The notes: generated from the sequence alone by a model not told the origin. Positions 1-12,124 are shown, counted from the stretch's first letter. The stretch is 64,000 nt of DNA from Ancylostoma caninum (GCA_037903475.1 JBAJFG010000617.1:1-64000); one strand, 5' to 3'. Translations and numbers: made by a program.

Positions 1-1756
1 TTCATATTGATAAGTTCTACAGGGAGACTCACGCTTTCAGTCCATAGGAAGCGATAATGGATAACAGATTCTAGACCGTTATTTTCCGGTGTAGCTAAAG
101 AGATCTCTGAACTTTTGGTGGTTTAGTTACCCAAGTCCGAACTCATTGATTTTATAAGACTTCATGAGTCATTCTTCGGCGTTCTCAATGCTGTTTTCAT
201 GCAGAAAGATATGTTCCTTGTGTGGACAGCTTATGTCAAGGCGTCAACGACCACTGTGTCTGAACAGAAGCACTCGAGCCCTGTTTTCACAGCGCCACCG
301 TTGGTCAACACCTAGGGCACGAGCGATTCTTTCGGACTGATCAATTCGTATGAAATCAATGGCGCTTCCAATCCTACATATAACATAAACATGCCAAAAC
401 TAACAAAACACCCATCAGCCATCCATTGTTGCCCACCAACCCATAATTACCGTAACCAACAGCTGTTGTAGAGTTCGTTCGGCCGTTCGTCCAGCAGTTC
501 GAAGACCAGCGGACCAAAGACTAATTACATAGCCACAACAGCTGAAACAGTGTCGTGGGAAAACCAGACAGACACTGTCGCGACCTGATAGTGACGAGAG
601 CCACCGGAACAGCTTCTGGGGGGGGGGGGGTGGCTGGAACAACAGTGCATGTGTATATATGTATGGTATGGGGTGCAGCGGCGCTAGTCATGATCGCATG
701 ATCGGAATACAAAGAGTAAAGTGCTGCGGAGGAAGGGTGATAAACGGGAAGAACAACAGCAGGCCGGCACCAACGGTGTGCGCCGACAAGGAAGAGGACA
801 GAGCGACGGGGGAGCGGGAAGGAAGGAGGAAACAATGGGATACGAAGAGGGGGGGGGGGCTTGAAACCTCATCGTTGCTCAGAGGTCTGGGTCCCTCTAA
901 CCCCACCTTCACCCCTTCCCCTCTCCCTACATCACCAAGGCGAAAATCTTTTACAACAACAATATCTGAGGGTTTCTTCTCCATTCCAGGGCATGTGAGT
1001 TGTTGTCTTGCAGTCAGTCGTAGAGGCGCGTATGTGTTTTGAATCAAAGAAAAAGCTTCCAAGTATTGTCATAAAAACGCAGGTGCTAACATTTATTGTA
1101 GCTGCTCAGTAACGAAAATATCAAGGTAAAAACACAATAATGCTCTACAACACAGCCGTAAATGGCGTACCCGAAAAATGTTGAATAAGAAAACAAGGAA
1201 GATTCAACAATACAATGACAGACATGAAAAAGATGGAGCAATTAAGTAAGGAGTGAATGTCTGAAATTTTTACATCGAAATGATCATTACATATTTTTCG
1301 AGCAGCAAAAAAAGAAAGCTTTGGGACGAATAATATTCAAAAACCTGTACATTTTGCATGTAACATTTTATCGATGTGATTCAAGCGCTAGGGGGCAGAT
1401 CACTGCTCAGTAATGAATGGTTGCATGTAAAGTGGGTATAGTTTGTCTCAAAAGTGGAAGTAGTGGAGGGGAAGAGTTCTTAAGTCGTTCAAAAAAAGGA
1501 GCGAATATTTGCGTGTTCACAGATTGAAGATATGAGGCGCGCTTCCGCTCTATCAAGAATGCGTGACAGTGAGTGAAAACAACCGCATCTCAGCCCATGA
1601 TCCTCCTATCAACAGTCAGTCGAATGAATGGACTACAGTTCTCTTCAATGACACCTATTGACAAAACCTTGCTAAGCTAAAGAACGTATAGAAATTGAGC
1701 AACACTGTGAGTAGAATAGAAATTGTAGACTGGCACTGAATTAGCGGAAAGTTACC
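1..1756. other. Intergenic, no gene recognised
   Basis: This stretch lies 3' of rib-1 and contains no coding segment I can assign. It has two G homopolymers (13 G at 618-630, 11 G at 849-859) and AT-rich sequence from 1060 onward. A minus-strand AATAAA-type hexamer (TTTATT on the plus strand near 1091) lies about 660 nt beyond the rib-1 stop and is only a weak polyadenylation candidate. Confidence 0.5.
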
Positions 1757-2913
1757 TCAGAAGAAATGAAGATCTGAATAAATCAGGGGCAAGTCAGTCT
1801 GCCAGCGGGCTGCCAGCTGAAAGTAAAATCTCAATATAATAATAAATATAACAAAACTAGACCCAAAAATGAAAACAAGTAGCAGAAAACCACACACCCT
1901 CCTGTAGCAGGACACATCGACTTCGGGTTTTAGCCACGTTTCCTGCGTCCTTTCACCAACAACCATAGGTGGCAACATTGACCGTTCCGTTACCACTACG
2001 TTAAGTACAGCTGGTAAACACTCGTTCCACAACACCAATGGGATAGGCGAAACGTGTTCGCTTAGGTACCAACTGTAAAAATAGAAATAGTACAATTGCC
2101 AAGAAATAGTTGATGTGAATAAAAAGCAATATGAGCCACCTGTGAAAAACGACCAAAGAGAAGAGTACACCATTATAGACTCGGCCAACCGCCACCTGCC
2201 CTTTCTGCCACTGAAAATGGTAGAACTACTATGTATTTGAAAAGAAATTAAAATAGGAACTGAAGAATGAAAAAAACTCACGTCAAACTCAATGCCGTGC
2301 ACACCAACCATTCTACTCGGATTCCGCTTCGAATATTCTAGAACTGCATTCATTTCCGTTTTAGGCGGATTTAAACGCTCATCGATAAACATCACAAAAC
2401 CCCGATCACAAGCCATTTTCAGGGAGGTCACATCGATGGTCTGAATATATAGACCTCTGACAAAGCGAAAAGTACTTTTGTCATCAGATTTCAAGGCTCA
2501 GCAGGCCACTTAGGCTGAACAGAACTGAAGAAAACGAGCGAAAGCCTTAGGCAAAACCGACGCATAAGAAAATACCCACCCTATTGATGACGTCAACAAA
2601 CTCCAGAGGAATCCTCGTACCAAAGTCTGCACCTACTGGAGGGACACCACGCAGGTGTGGCCATAAAATAACAATCTAAAATACACTAACTCAGACACAT
2701 TCATCCGAAAGCTGCTGAAGTAAAGCTGACCTTCCGTATGCCCTCCAATTTTGCCACATTCAAAACCACTTTCTGAAGCCTAGACGATGGTTTTTCTGAT
2801 GCCTTTATCACTACATTTACATCTTGCTGTGTCAGCAACATCTCATGTGGGTGAAGATGATTCCAACGAGTTCTCTCTAGCGCTTCAGCTATTCGTATTC
2901 GATCCCAGACAAT
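1757..2913 (-). other. rib-1: Exons 12-17 of rib-1: degenerate GT64-like C-terminal domain
   Basis: Residues about 387-633 follow the EXT1 GT64 (GT-A fold) domain. [11 protein letters not shown] corresponds to [20 protein letters not shown] to [20 protein letters not shown] to [24 protein letters not shown] to [23 protein letters not shown] to YLYSHYLPA, LPPMVV to LPPIKV, and LPLIYS near the end to MPLIHS. The metal-binding DXD position of GT-A enzymes (LDED in human EXT1) reads IDER here (D499-E500-R501). The later CED motif reads CLP (574-576). Retained fold but loss of both acidic motifs suggests a non-catalytic GT64 domain; this is inference. The exon 14 acceptor at 2441-2442 keeps phase 0; a second AG lies 15 bp upstream. 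Confidence 0.78.
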
Positions 2914-5900
2914 CTTAAAGAACATGAAATACAACAGGCTGGCGGCCTACAGTTGATATAAAGTAGAAAATAGATTACAAATGATTCACTTCTAGTGCGG
3001 TCATGGCGATTTTTTCAACACTGCTAAAATATCTGTAGTAGATAAAGAAACCTCGCTGTTTCATTTGAAAAATCTTCTCTGCAGTATATGTGTATAGAAT
3101 ATCAGGTACCTAAATGCGCATTTTCACTACAGTGAGATACCATAAGTAGAGTAAAAAGAGCCGAAAACTTTGAGTAAATTATACCAGAAGCACGTTGTCC
3201 TCAGGGATTACAACAGCAGCAGCGGACCAATCAATAATTTCATCAAATGGAAGCACCCAATCATCTGATAGAACAACAGGAATACATCCTAGCCGAAGAG
3301 ATTCCAGAAACCTGAAACAGAAAATGGAGATAACTTTGTCAGCATGCCGCTGCATGGCAGAGGCACAAAGCGATCTTGAGATCGCTAGAAATGCGAACAG
3401 AAATACTCAAAATGCGTTCATAGGAGCGAGGGCAAAAGAGCAAAAAATTGTTAGCTTCAAAAATGAACTACGAATTGTGGAATTTGACACAGAAGAATTT
3501 CAAATATCAGGTATATATGTAACTTATTTGCACGCTCTGCCTAAATTAGTGAGGAGTGAAGTGCTGGCAGAATGGGCCACTGTTTAAATTCACAACGAAG
3601 GCCGACGGGTCAAGAATAAAAGACTTCTTCGTTTCAGCAAAGCAGCTTTTGATCAACAAATTTAAACAATTATGCATATCAAATTAGCCCCTATAGCGAC
3701 TATTTCTACGGAAGTAAAGATGCTGCAAATGTTCACCGATTCTTCTCTTTTTGCAATAACGTTAAAAATGTAGGTATTTGCTCAGAGAGTAAAACGCGAA
3801 AACATGGACGATACCCTTCCGGAATGTTTTTTAGTTCAGAATTTAGCGTGAGCAACAAAAGAAGAAAGAATTTCAAAAAACAAAGGAAAATAGAATTTTA
3901 CCTGAACGATCCCAAGCGTCTCCCTCTAGGCGTGAGACAGAAAGTCGAGTTCGCCATCATGGTCTCGTAGTCCCACCTGAAGTGAAATATATAATTATCA
4001 AAGAATTCAGCAATTGAACAGTTACGTGAAAGAAATCCAACCCACTTGTCATATGCCTCGTTGTCGCTTTCACATCGAGCATCTTGATGAGCCTGGGAAA
4101 TGCTATTTTCATTAGTTTCCATGTTTTTGTTGTTTAAACCCGGGCATATTTGGTGAAATCTGGCGAATTCTATTATTTTCTTCTGCGCCTGCCAGGTTGG
4201 TAGGTGGAAAAGTTTACTGCCGAGGGCCTGATGGCTCGACGGTGACGTTTTATATTACTATTACTTATTTATTAGTTAGCTATTTTTATTGCCATTTTAG
4301 CTGTTTGAGTTTTCTCTGCTTGCGCTCTTCACAGCAGGTCTTGTCGAAATAACGTGAACAGCTCAAACAACATCCCCGAATAAGTCATGTGTTCACCTCT
4401 ACCGCGGAGGTTTTTCTCCTGATAAGACCCTGCTTCAGCTACCACGAGTATCTCGTATGAGGAAGGAGGAGTCGTTATGGCAAAACTAGGAAGCTACGAG
4501 AGAAGGGTCACACTCTTCGAAGCTGAGAGGAGTGCTATGGAGGCTAATTTTTTAAATCATCGCCTGACCCTAGTTTTAAATGAATAAATAAGCGCAAAAC
4601 ACGATTAAAATGGAGACTCGCAAGTACTTAGTACCTGCCAATCATTGTTATGTCGACAGGTGGTGACCATCGCTACTGTTTCTCCATTGTGCAAATGGTG
4701 AAGTGAATCACGCGTCTCTGAGCCAATACCTGAATAGTCAGAATGTAATTTTTTTGAAGATAACGAGAGATTAACACCACTGAATAGAAGAAGCTGTATA
4801 CCAATAAAAAAGAAGGAACGCAGGAACGATGAGATATAACGAACCATAAACGTATCGCTTCCCTTTGAAAGAAACAATGAATTGATCCTTCGCTTTAAAA
4901 GAGATGTCCTGCTGAAAATCAAAGAGAATTCACTGGTAATATCATAGGAAACTTCATAAACCATGCTTTCTTTGCTTTCTAACAGCCGTTTTTCAGTTAC
5001 AGAAATCTATTCTAAAACCCAAAAAGATAGATTTTGACAAACACCCTGTGATAATTAAGACGGGATTTTCCAAAGAAATGGGAAAAATTAGATTTAAAAA
5101 AATGAAAAGTATGATGGGTCACCTCTAGGGAACTCCGCAGAGGATGTTCTTTATGAAATAATGGAAAAGATATGTCGAAATCAAAGCGATAGTTCTGAAA
5201 AGGAAAAAGGGAATGTATCTCGATCGGAAGCTTTTCACAGGGATCCCTTGAAAACGTTATCAACTTACCTGTGAACTAGGAGATGCTCGAGCTACCATTG
5301 CTTTTTTGGTGGCAAAGCCAAGATTATGATCTGAGTAGTCTGGATAGGTCCCATGATACAAATTGAAGATGATATGATTTACACCATCGTTCCACACATC
5401 CGCAGGAAGATTCGAAATGTATCGGTCAACATCACGCACATAGTTCTCACTAGAAGATCATGATAGTTACCACGAAAGCAATAAGGAAAAATTACAGCAA
5501 AATTGGTGATGTGGCGCAATACTCAAAAGTATCATACTTTCTGGAATAGGTTCAACTTCCAACCTGATTTTGTCCCGATCGATAGTGTCCACGCTGATCA
5601 CAAAGAGGCAGGCTTCTTTCGGATCGGAGACAAAATAACGGCTAAATTTGTTCAGATATTAGATACAAGTGTGACGTGTATGAGGTGCTGTAAATTGATC
5701 GATATGAATTAATCTAAGAATCTTACCTACCTTTGACGGATAGCAGTAAGAATTTTCCGGTAAACTTCTGAAGAAACCAAACCCTCCACATCAGGGTAGA
5801 CAAATACCTTCAACCCTCCTTTGCATTTAGTGTAGTTGAAACATGAATGCATAGAACATTCTAGGGGACTGAAATGAAAAAAAAAGTCAGCCAAGCGTGT

Positions 5901-6662
5901 GTCCATAGATTTTCAAAAGAGAGGGTGCTTATGGAAGGGATAGTGGCGCTTATGGAAAGGATAGTAAGAGGGAGACTCATGGTCGTGAGAAGTGTGAGTG
6001 TGAGACTGGTGGAAAACGATGATAGCGATGTCGCGTAGGATGAATTTTCAATATTCGGACAAATTAACATTTCCGTGGTACATTAGCAAGGAGGTAGTAC
6101 AAAGAGTCAAGAGGGGCCCCCCCCCCAAAAGTGGTTGCGATGATGCAGGGAAGAGTGGGAATTTGTATGCGTAAACGAGGTGGAGAGAGTCCTATTTTTG
6201 CAAGGTGGTAGGAATAAGATAATTTCAACTGAAAAAGATGAGGAAGATAGATTGAGCGCCGACGGTAGTGCCTTTCCTGCGGACTGGGAAAGCATACGGC
6301 GCGGCTATTCCAGCGCAAGCGGCGCCGCCGCGCCACCTGCTTTCCGAGTCCACAAAAAACACAAGCCCTTCCACATTCCCTGTATTAGATGTTTATTCCC
6401 TGATTCGACCCCGAACACAGACAAATTCACATACAAGAAATAAAAAAAACAAGTAAAATAAATGAAATTATTTAAGTTAACGAATAAAATGGATGCACTC
6501 TCACCGGTTTGCAGGCACTGGCGTAGGTTCGGATTCAATTTCGTCAGTGAAGATGGAGTACTCTTCGGTTTCAGTAGTTTCATCGTAGAAATCATTGAAA
6601 AACAGCCATCCATATAGGAAAATACCAATGAACAAAAGAATATACCGCGATACAGTTTTCAT
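1757..6662 (-). CDS. rib-1: Exostosin-1 (EXT1/RIB-1) heparan sulfate glycosyltransferase, 17 exons
   Basis: EXT1-type enzymes add GlcA (GT47 domain) during heparan sulfate chain elongation in the Golgi. Exons, 5' to 3' on the minus strand: 6505-6662, 5731-5868, 5564-5641, 5269-5449, 5123-5194, 4845-4911, 4635-4729, 4046-4092, 3902-3976, 3185-3311, 2990-3109, 2731-2913, 2580-2675, 2282-2440, 2140-2210, 1898-2072, 1757-1816. Together they give 1902 nt (633 codons plus TGA) with GT-AG borders and continuous phase. Residues 6-22 form a hydrophobic type II anchor after a short lysine/arginine-containing start. EXT1 landmarks are seen in order: [101 protein letters not shown] and [25 protein letters not shown] separates it from EXT2 and from EXTL3/rib-2. 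The family call is secure; individual borders are predicted. Confidence 0.93.
2990..5868 (-). other. rib-1: Exons 2-11 of rib-1: exostosin GT47 (GlcA-transferase) domain
   Basis: Residues about 55-386 of the protein align from memory with the N-terminal catalytic half of human EXT1 along their whole length, without large gaps. Introns are short (35-700 bp) and interrupt the domain nine times. Two borders were chosen by family alignment. Exon 6 ends at 4845 (GTTCGT donor) so that RYVYGIGSETR is continuous. Exon 8 ends at 4046 (GTGGGT donor) so that DKWDYETMM is continuous. The exon 11 end lies near residue 386, about where the 382-residue C. elegans RIB-1 is reported to stop. Confidence 0.9.
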
Positions 6663-6678
6663 ATTATCAGTCCACCAT
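6663..6678 (-). promoter_or_regulatory. rib-1: rib-1 leader exon with splice or trans-splice acceptor and 3-codon uORF
   Basis: On the minus strand a pyrimidine-rich TTTCTCTTTATAG acceptor ends at 6679, 16 nt before the predicted initiator ATG (6660-6662). This fits a spliced-leader or 5'-UTR acceptor. The 16-nt leader begins with ATGGTGGACTGA, a three-codon upstream reading frame that ends before the main start. Whether spliced leader is added here cannot be told from genomic sequence. Confidence 0.45.
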
Positions 6679-6817
6679 CTATAAAGAGAAATTATGCGTA
6701 CAGGACCCGACTGAGGTTCGAATCCGCTCGCATGTGCCACACCAGAAGATCAATCGAAAATGAGAACGGTCATATTAATGGAATGTGTGGATGCGCAGAT
6801 ACAGGCGGTTCAGAAAT

Positions 6818-6992
6818 GAGTCGGTATTGGTGCATTTTTACGTAAAGAGATTAGAGAGGCCTTTGGCAAGTCGTGCATGTTCAAGCGTGTTAGTCGCAGT
6901 GATTTTTAACTGCTTAACATGTTAGAGAAGGTCCCGGAAATGATATGGGAGTACGTGGACCACATGTCTCCGATAAGTGGCATACCGACTCC
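6818..6992. repeat. MITE-like element, copy 1 (pair with 26067-26252)
   Basis: The ends read GAGTCGGTATTGGTG and, inverted, GGCATACCGACTC. The body (for example AAGAGATTAGAGAGGCCTTT, and CAGTGATTTTTAACTGCTTA further on) recurs in reverse orientation at 26067-26252 with only scattered mismatches. Homology also continues outward for about 17 bp on the left (ACAGGCGGTTCAGAAAT). No coding capacity is seen. Confidence 0.75.
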
Positions 6993-7045
6993 CCGATGAA
7001 TGGCCTGTAATCAGAGTGACAAGATGCAGGCGGTGCTGAATCGTA

Positions 7046-7530
7046 CTGCTTAAAGGCAGCAAGAGCCGAAATCCTCGACTCCGAGCTGAGGTGCCGGTGG
7101 TGAAGTACAGACTCAGCACATCACAAATGTGAAACGAACACAGACAATGATGGCTTACCTGCAGAGAAAATGGAACTGCTGTCGCGAACACGGCCAGGCG
7201 TGTTCGCGTGCGGACGAGTTTTCCCCGGCCCCAAAAGCCATTGCAGCGCGTGGTTTTGGCGCAAAAGGACTACGAAATGCGTTGAATTCACAAGAGCACT
7301 CACCACATGCACCAAACCAGGCGCCGCAATGGCTTTTGGGGACGGGGAAAACTCGTCCGCACGCGAACACGGCCAGGCGTGTTCGCAACGAATGTTCCAT
7401 TTTCTCTGCAGATAAGCCATCATTGTCTGTGTTCGTTTCGGATTTATGATGTGCTGAGTCTGTACTTCACTTCCCGTACCTCAGCTCGAAGTCGAGGATT
7501 TCGGCTCTTGCTGCCTTTAAAAGCAGCACT
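7046..7530. repeat. Long hairpin (foldback) element
   Basis: Two inverted arms of about 205 bp (roughly 7046-7250 and 7320-7530) flank a spacer of about 70 bp. Matching landmarks include CACAGACAATGATGGCTTA at 7138 against its reverse complement near 7418, the repeated GCGAACACGGCCAGGCGTG, GACGAGTTTTCCCC against GGGGAAAACTCGTC, and outer sequences around CTTAAAGGCAGCAAGAGCC. Overlapping open frames on both strands here are shadows of the palindrome, not genes. Confidence 0.8.
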
Positions 7531-8233
7531 TATGAAATTTCTGCAAATTCGATATACCAGGGTTTTCACTGGAATCAGCGTGACGAGCAGGTCCAGAGCC
7601 TGTTGATATCTACATACAACTCAAGAAACGAGGTGACACATTGCCTTTAAGGAGTTTCATGCACAACAGCATGGTTACTTTTGGATCGGATGCTATATAT
7701 GGCATGTATTGTTTTAACACGATTCTTTCTCATTTCTCCTCTCGTTTGGGGTTAGAAAATAAAATAGGCAGAAGTTCTTCCCGAATGAAGTTTTGGAACT
7801 TCGAAAATTCAAATAATTTTCGATACGTTGCGCATTTCTCAGCTTCCTAAATTTTTGCAAAATGCACACAACTAATGAGAAGTGGATGTGAAGAATCCGA
7901 AATCCGAAATTGGAATAACGAAGCTTAATACCAATGCAAAAGAAAACGCTCAGCTGTTCCGTTCACTTTCGCGGAAACATCGTTTCAATCGCGAGTTGTC
8001 TCGCAGTCTGCGCTCTCCTCCATCTGTGAAGTGTCTCGCTGAGTCTGACTTTCCTACCGCTTCAGCCGACGAGGGCTAACGCATTGCAATTCTCTTTTCG
8101 TGCTTTCATGCATGTTCGGTTTTATCTGTCTGACGGTCTGTTTTCCCTCGACTTCTAGTCACTGGGTAGTATTACCGACTTTGTGCATTATTCTGACAAG
8201 CGGATATCTAGCATCGGTTTTTTCCTGATTTGC

Positions 8234-10905
8234 CAAACTGTATTGTCGTTGTCATCACGGAGCAAACTTCCGCAGCATCACGGACACGGCGGAGGCGGCG
8301 GCGCAACACCGCCGCGAGGCTGTTGCGGGCGGCGTGGCGGGCATTTTGCCAGCCAGCCGATTTATCGACTGCTTCATTGCCGCCGGATTTCCGCTGTTTT
8401 TGATCGTTTTTCTTAGAGTTTTTCACATTTTCTTTTCTGTCTCGTTGATTTTTCATCGATTCCAGGCCAGAAGAGATGTTGAGCTGACGCCACTTCATAG
8501 TGCAACCCATTTATGTTTATTTATGCATGTTTGCTGGTATCAAGTCACGATCCAAAGCACAAATAAGTATAGAAATTCCAGTTCACCTCAATTCGACTTC
8601 ATCTCACCGAAGGCAAGGTCTAAGGGATTGTCTTATTCACTTCTAACAGTAGAGACTATTCCTACATATTTAATTCGGCTCCCTGGCAAAACGCCAAGGT
8701 TGGCGGCGTTCGTCGCAGGACCCATATTCGTGCAAACACTGCTGCCCTTTAAACGAATGTGTTCTCATGGCAAAACATGTTATGGAACAAGCTAGCCGGC
8801 AGAGACAGGAGCACCATGGGTGTCGTTGCGCAAGTATGAGAATGACTATGGCTTTCTGCTTGATATAAGCGGATTATTTGGCTCCTAGTGGGAAGTGTTA
8901 ATCTGATCTATGGATTGACGTCGTAATAAGTGTTTTTAAAGGAACATCTTGTGCAAATATCGTAAGGCTTCTGTTTATCCGGGCTTTTGGAGAATGTCTG
9001 GTCTTGCTTGATTAAATGCTTTTTTAAAGACAAAAACTAACATGCCACTTACAGTTCTGTTGCTGATACGTTTGAGAAACGTAGTTTCGGTATTGACATT
9101 TTAGGAAGCCATATGAATAGGGATATCCAAAGACCACTTGCTACCCATCGTTGCACACTACTCCATCACTAAGATATCTGTTTATTCGACGATTTCACCA
9201 AGTGAACAAACAGCCGATATGTTTGTATTTGCAGCGGAATTCTGGCAATCGTTTGCTCTTTTCAGTTGTACTTTCGGGTTTCATGGGCTTGGTTCAAATT
9301 GCTGGCTTTGAAAAGGCCTTTTGCGGTAGACTAGCGCTAGCTTTAGTTTGATGTCACATTCATAATTTTATCCACCAATTTCTCTCCTATCAGGCTGGTG
9401 CGAAATTAACGATGCCGCGGAACCGACGCGAACCCCTCGCGACGGGGTGGCGGTCATGAAGAACGATAGGTCGTGACAGCTGCCAGCTGTACCGCGCATC
9501 CCATGTAAAGGTTGCCACGCCCATATCGCACGATATGCATGCTAACCTGCCCTGTACAAAGGCCCGAAGACTTCATTTTTTGTGGGGTTTGGGGCAAAAA
9601 CATAACAACTTGCAGTGATTCATTGTCACAGTTCAATGAAAATTAAGCTTTGAAGATCAAAAGTTATGCTTTCGCCCTGCTAAATTCCGTTCAAATACGT
9701 AATAGTAATTAACACACACGCAAGGGCCAGCGTTTGCGAGTTTCTGTATCTATCTATGGGCGGGGCTACAATTGCATGGGATATTGACACACGGGTTCAG
9801 AGCAGCCAACTATTGCCAGTTATCGTTCTTCCTGGCATACACCCCTCGCGACGTTGTAAACGCGTGCGTCTGAGTTGCCTCAGCTATGTGACTGACCCTA
9901 TCACTCATCATACAGACGCACACGCGTAAAATGCAAACATCTAGTATAAATTGCTCTTGTCTCTGGTTATCTCTAAAAACCAGATGTTGGTCAACGATAC
10001 ATATGCTATGGGTAACGGTAGGGAGAAAGCTTGGTAGATGTAAACCTACTTGAGCACAGCTTCTCCTGTCTCTGCCGTATACTTGTTCCATAACATGTTA
10101 TGCCATGAGAACACGTTCGTTCAAAGGGCAGCAGTGTTTGCACGAACGTGGGTCCCGCGACGAACACCGCCAACCTTGGCATTTTGCCAGGGAGCCGAAT
10201 TAAATATGTAGGAATAGTCTCTACTACTTCTAACCCGTTAAAAATTGCATTCACTATAAGAATGAATACATCACAGAGAAATGGATCTGTTGTTCTATAA
10301 AACACTTTGAAGTAGAAAATTTCTGGTGCAGCCATGTCGATTATGTTGAATCCCGACGAATGTAAAGGAAAGAAGTTTTAGAGATCACCAACACTTGCAT
10401 TCTAATGCTATGTCAAATTTTGAAAACAATGACAAGACAAACTATCCCACAAAGACCTGTAAAAAGTCAAAAAGTAAAAATTGTCAGTAAAATAAATTGA
10501 TTGAGGAGGCGTTTGCGCGGCTACTCTCATAGATCATTGACCCTTTCAGGCCCTGACGAAGGCGAAGCCGCCGAAACGTTGGCCAATAAAACATACTAAC
10601 AACCTCGTGTACGGCTACTAAAATTGTCATCGTTCTTCTTTCTTTCTGGCCTGGAATAGATGAAAAATCAACGAGACAGGCAGGAAAATGTTTTAAAAAA
10701 ACTGAAGAAAAACGGACAAAAACAGCGGAAATCCGGTCGCAATGAAGTAATCGATAAATCAGCCGGCTGCCAAGGCTGGCAAAATGCCCGCCACGCCGCC
10801 CGCAACAGCCTCGCGGCGGTGTTGCGCCGCGGCTGTGTCACGGCCTCCGCCGTGGCCGTGCTGCTGCAGACGTTTGTTCCGTGGTGACAAAGACTATAGC
10901 TGTGT
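8234..10905. mobile_element. 2.7 kb non-autonomous element with two nested pairs of inverted repeats
   Basis: The outer arms 8234-8470 and 10645-10905 are inverted copies, sharing GGCGGTGTTGCG-type GC-rich sequence, GGCGGGCATTTTGCCAGCC and the GAAAAATCAACGAGACAG tract. The inner arms 8640-8812 and 10064-10240 are also inverted copies, sharing GAGACTATTCCTACATATTT, GCAAACACTGCTGCCCTTT and AACATGTTATGG. No transposase was recognised. The asymmetric spacers include a CTGACGA...GAAAC motif at 10553-10577. The exact ends and target-site duplication are not resolved. Confidence 0.75.
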
Positions 10906-11400
10906 TTAGTGATACTCCGACATCAAGAGCGGTAAACGGAAGCGGAAGGCACTCCTCCTACTTCCAAATGATAGTCTCCTTGTGTAGTTCCGCCCATCCA
11001 AAAGCCGTGGAGGCAGTCTGTTTACTTGTTGTGCTGTTTTTAGTTATTTATTTTAATAAAATCTTTCATCCGATTGCTTTTACATAACAGCAAACCTGGA
11101 CCACTCTGTTTGGACAAGCATGACGCTACTCACCGAAATTCCGATGGTGAAAAGCACAAGAAGATTCATCGCGGGGAACCGTCTTGGCACGAGAGGCGAA
11201 TCGGTTCCGTGAAGGAAAATATGCTCCAGTAATCGCCGCATCTCGTGTGGAGAAGATGCTCTTGGATACCATTTATTCGAAAGAATTGACAAGCACTTGG
11301 AACCACTGCAAGTAGGAGTCTCGAACGACACCCGCAGCATCTCCTAGGACTTGAGGTGTTCGCTTAACCACTCTCTGTTATACCAATACTTTTATCAAAT

Positions 11401-11979
11401 ATGGTATTTTCTGTTTATCGTGTCTGCAACCGAAGGTGGAGAGCGGGTGGCTTGCGTTATGAGCATTTCGCGCAACGCGAGAATCTGGATTTGTCAGTCC
11501 AGCACAGGGACGGATTCATGCTAGCCGGGAAGGAAGTCTTCGAGATTCTTGAAGACGTAATCTACATCATGTTCGCGGTTCGCCCGCCAGGTGTCTTGTG
11601 CATCATGACAGTGTCGCTGCTGGACGCCTCAGGCGAAGCGGGTACTATCTTTGCAGGAGCATGGGGCGACTTCTCAGTTTTCATCTCCGATGAAGCGTCA
11701 CAGTTGCCGGAGTCTCGCTGCCATCGCAAACCGGCTAGCCGTACCTACGCCATGTCTACATTGGCGACATCCGCTAGTTGGAACCCCGGCTTCGCTTTTC
11801 GCGCACATCGAACCCTGCGAAATACGGGGTCAGGAGTGTTACTGAACTACTGGTGGCTGCACGCGCTGTCCCTCGCAGCGTCACTCGTCACGACGTTTCG
11901 AGCGCATCTTCTCAAAGGGTTTCTCAATGCAGTTGTGTATGAGGGTACCCTGGTATGTAGCGCGGATCCCACGCATTGA
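11401..11979 (+). other. Unidentified 192-codon open frame, possible decayed element
   Basis: This is an unusually long open frame in intergenic sequence, locally richer in G+C than its surroundings. I recognise no domain in it. The reverse strand also shows long, stop-interrupted open stretches, so the coding strand is undecided. It may be a relic of a retroelement or an accident of composition. No start context or splice signal argues for a cellular gene. Confidence 0.2.
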
Positions 11980-12124
11980 AGGTTGCTGCTAGATCTAATG
12001 GCATTCCCAGACGGTCAAACTCCGTTTCGTTTTCTTGACGTTGCCGGAAAGTCGATGCGAGCGACCAGCAAGTCTCATTTCAATGAGGCAGAAGCTATTG
12101 TGTGTACCTCTGTCATAGATCGAT

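Noticed and set aside
1757..6662. Identification as EXT2 or EXTL3 (rib-2)
   Set aside because: [13 protein letters not shown] and [10 protein letters not shown] match EXT1, not the corresponding EXT2 or EXTL3 sequences.
6700..6735. tRNA gene suggested by GGTTCGAATCC (B-box/T-loop) at about 6711
   Set aside because: The flanking bases do not form a T stem, acceptor stem or anticodon arm, and no A box is present.
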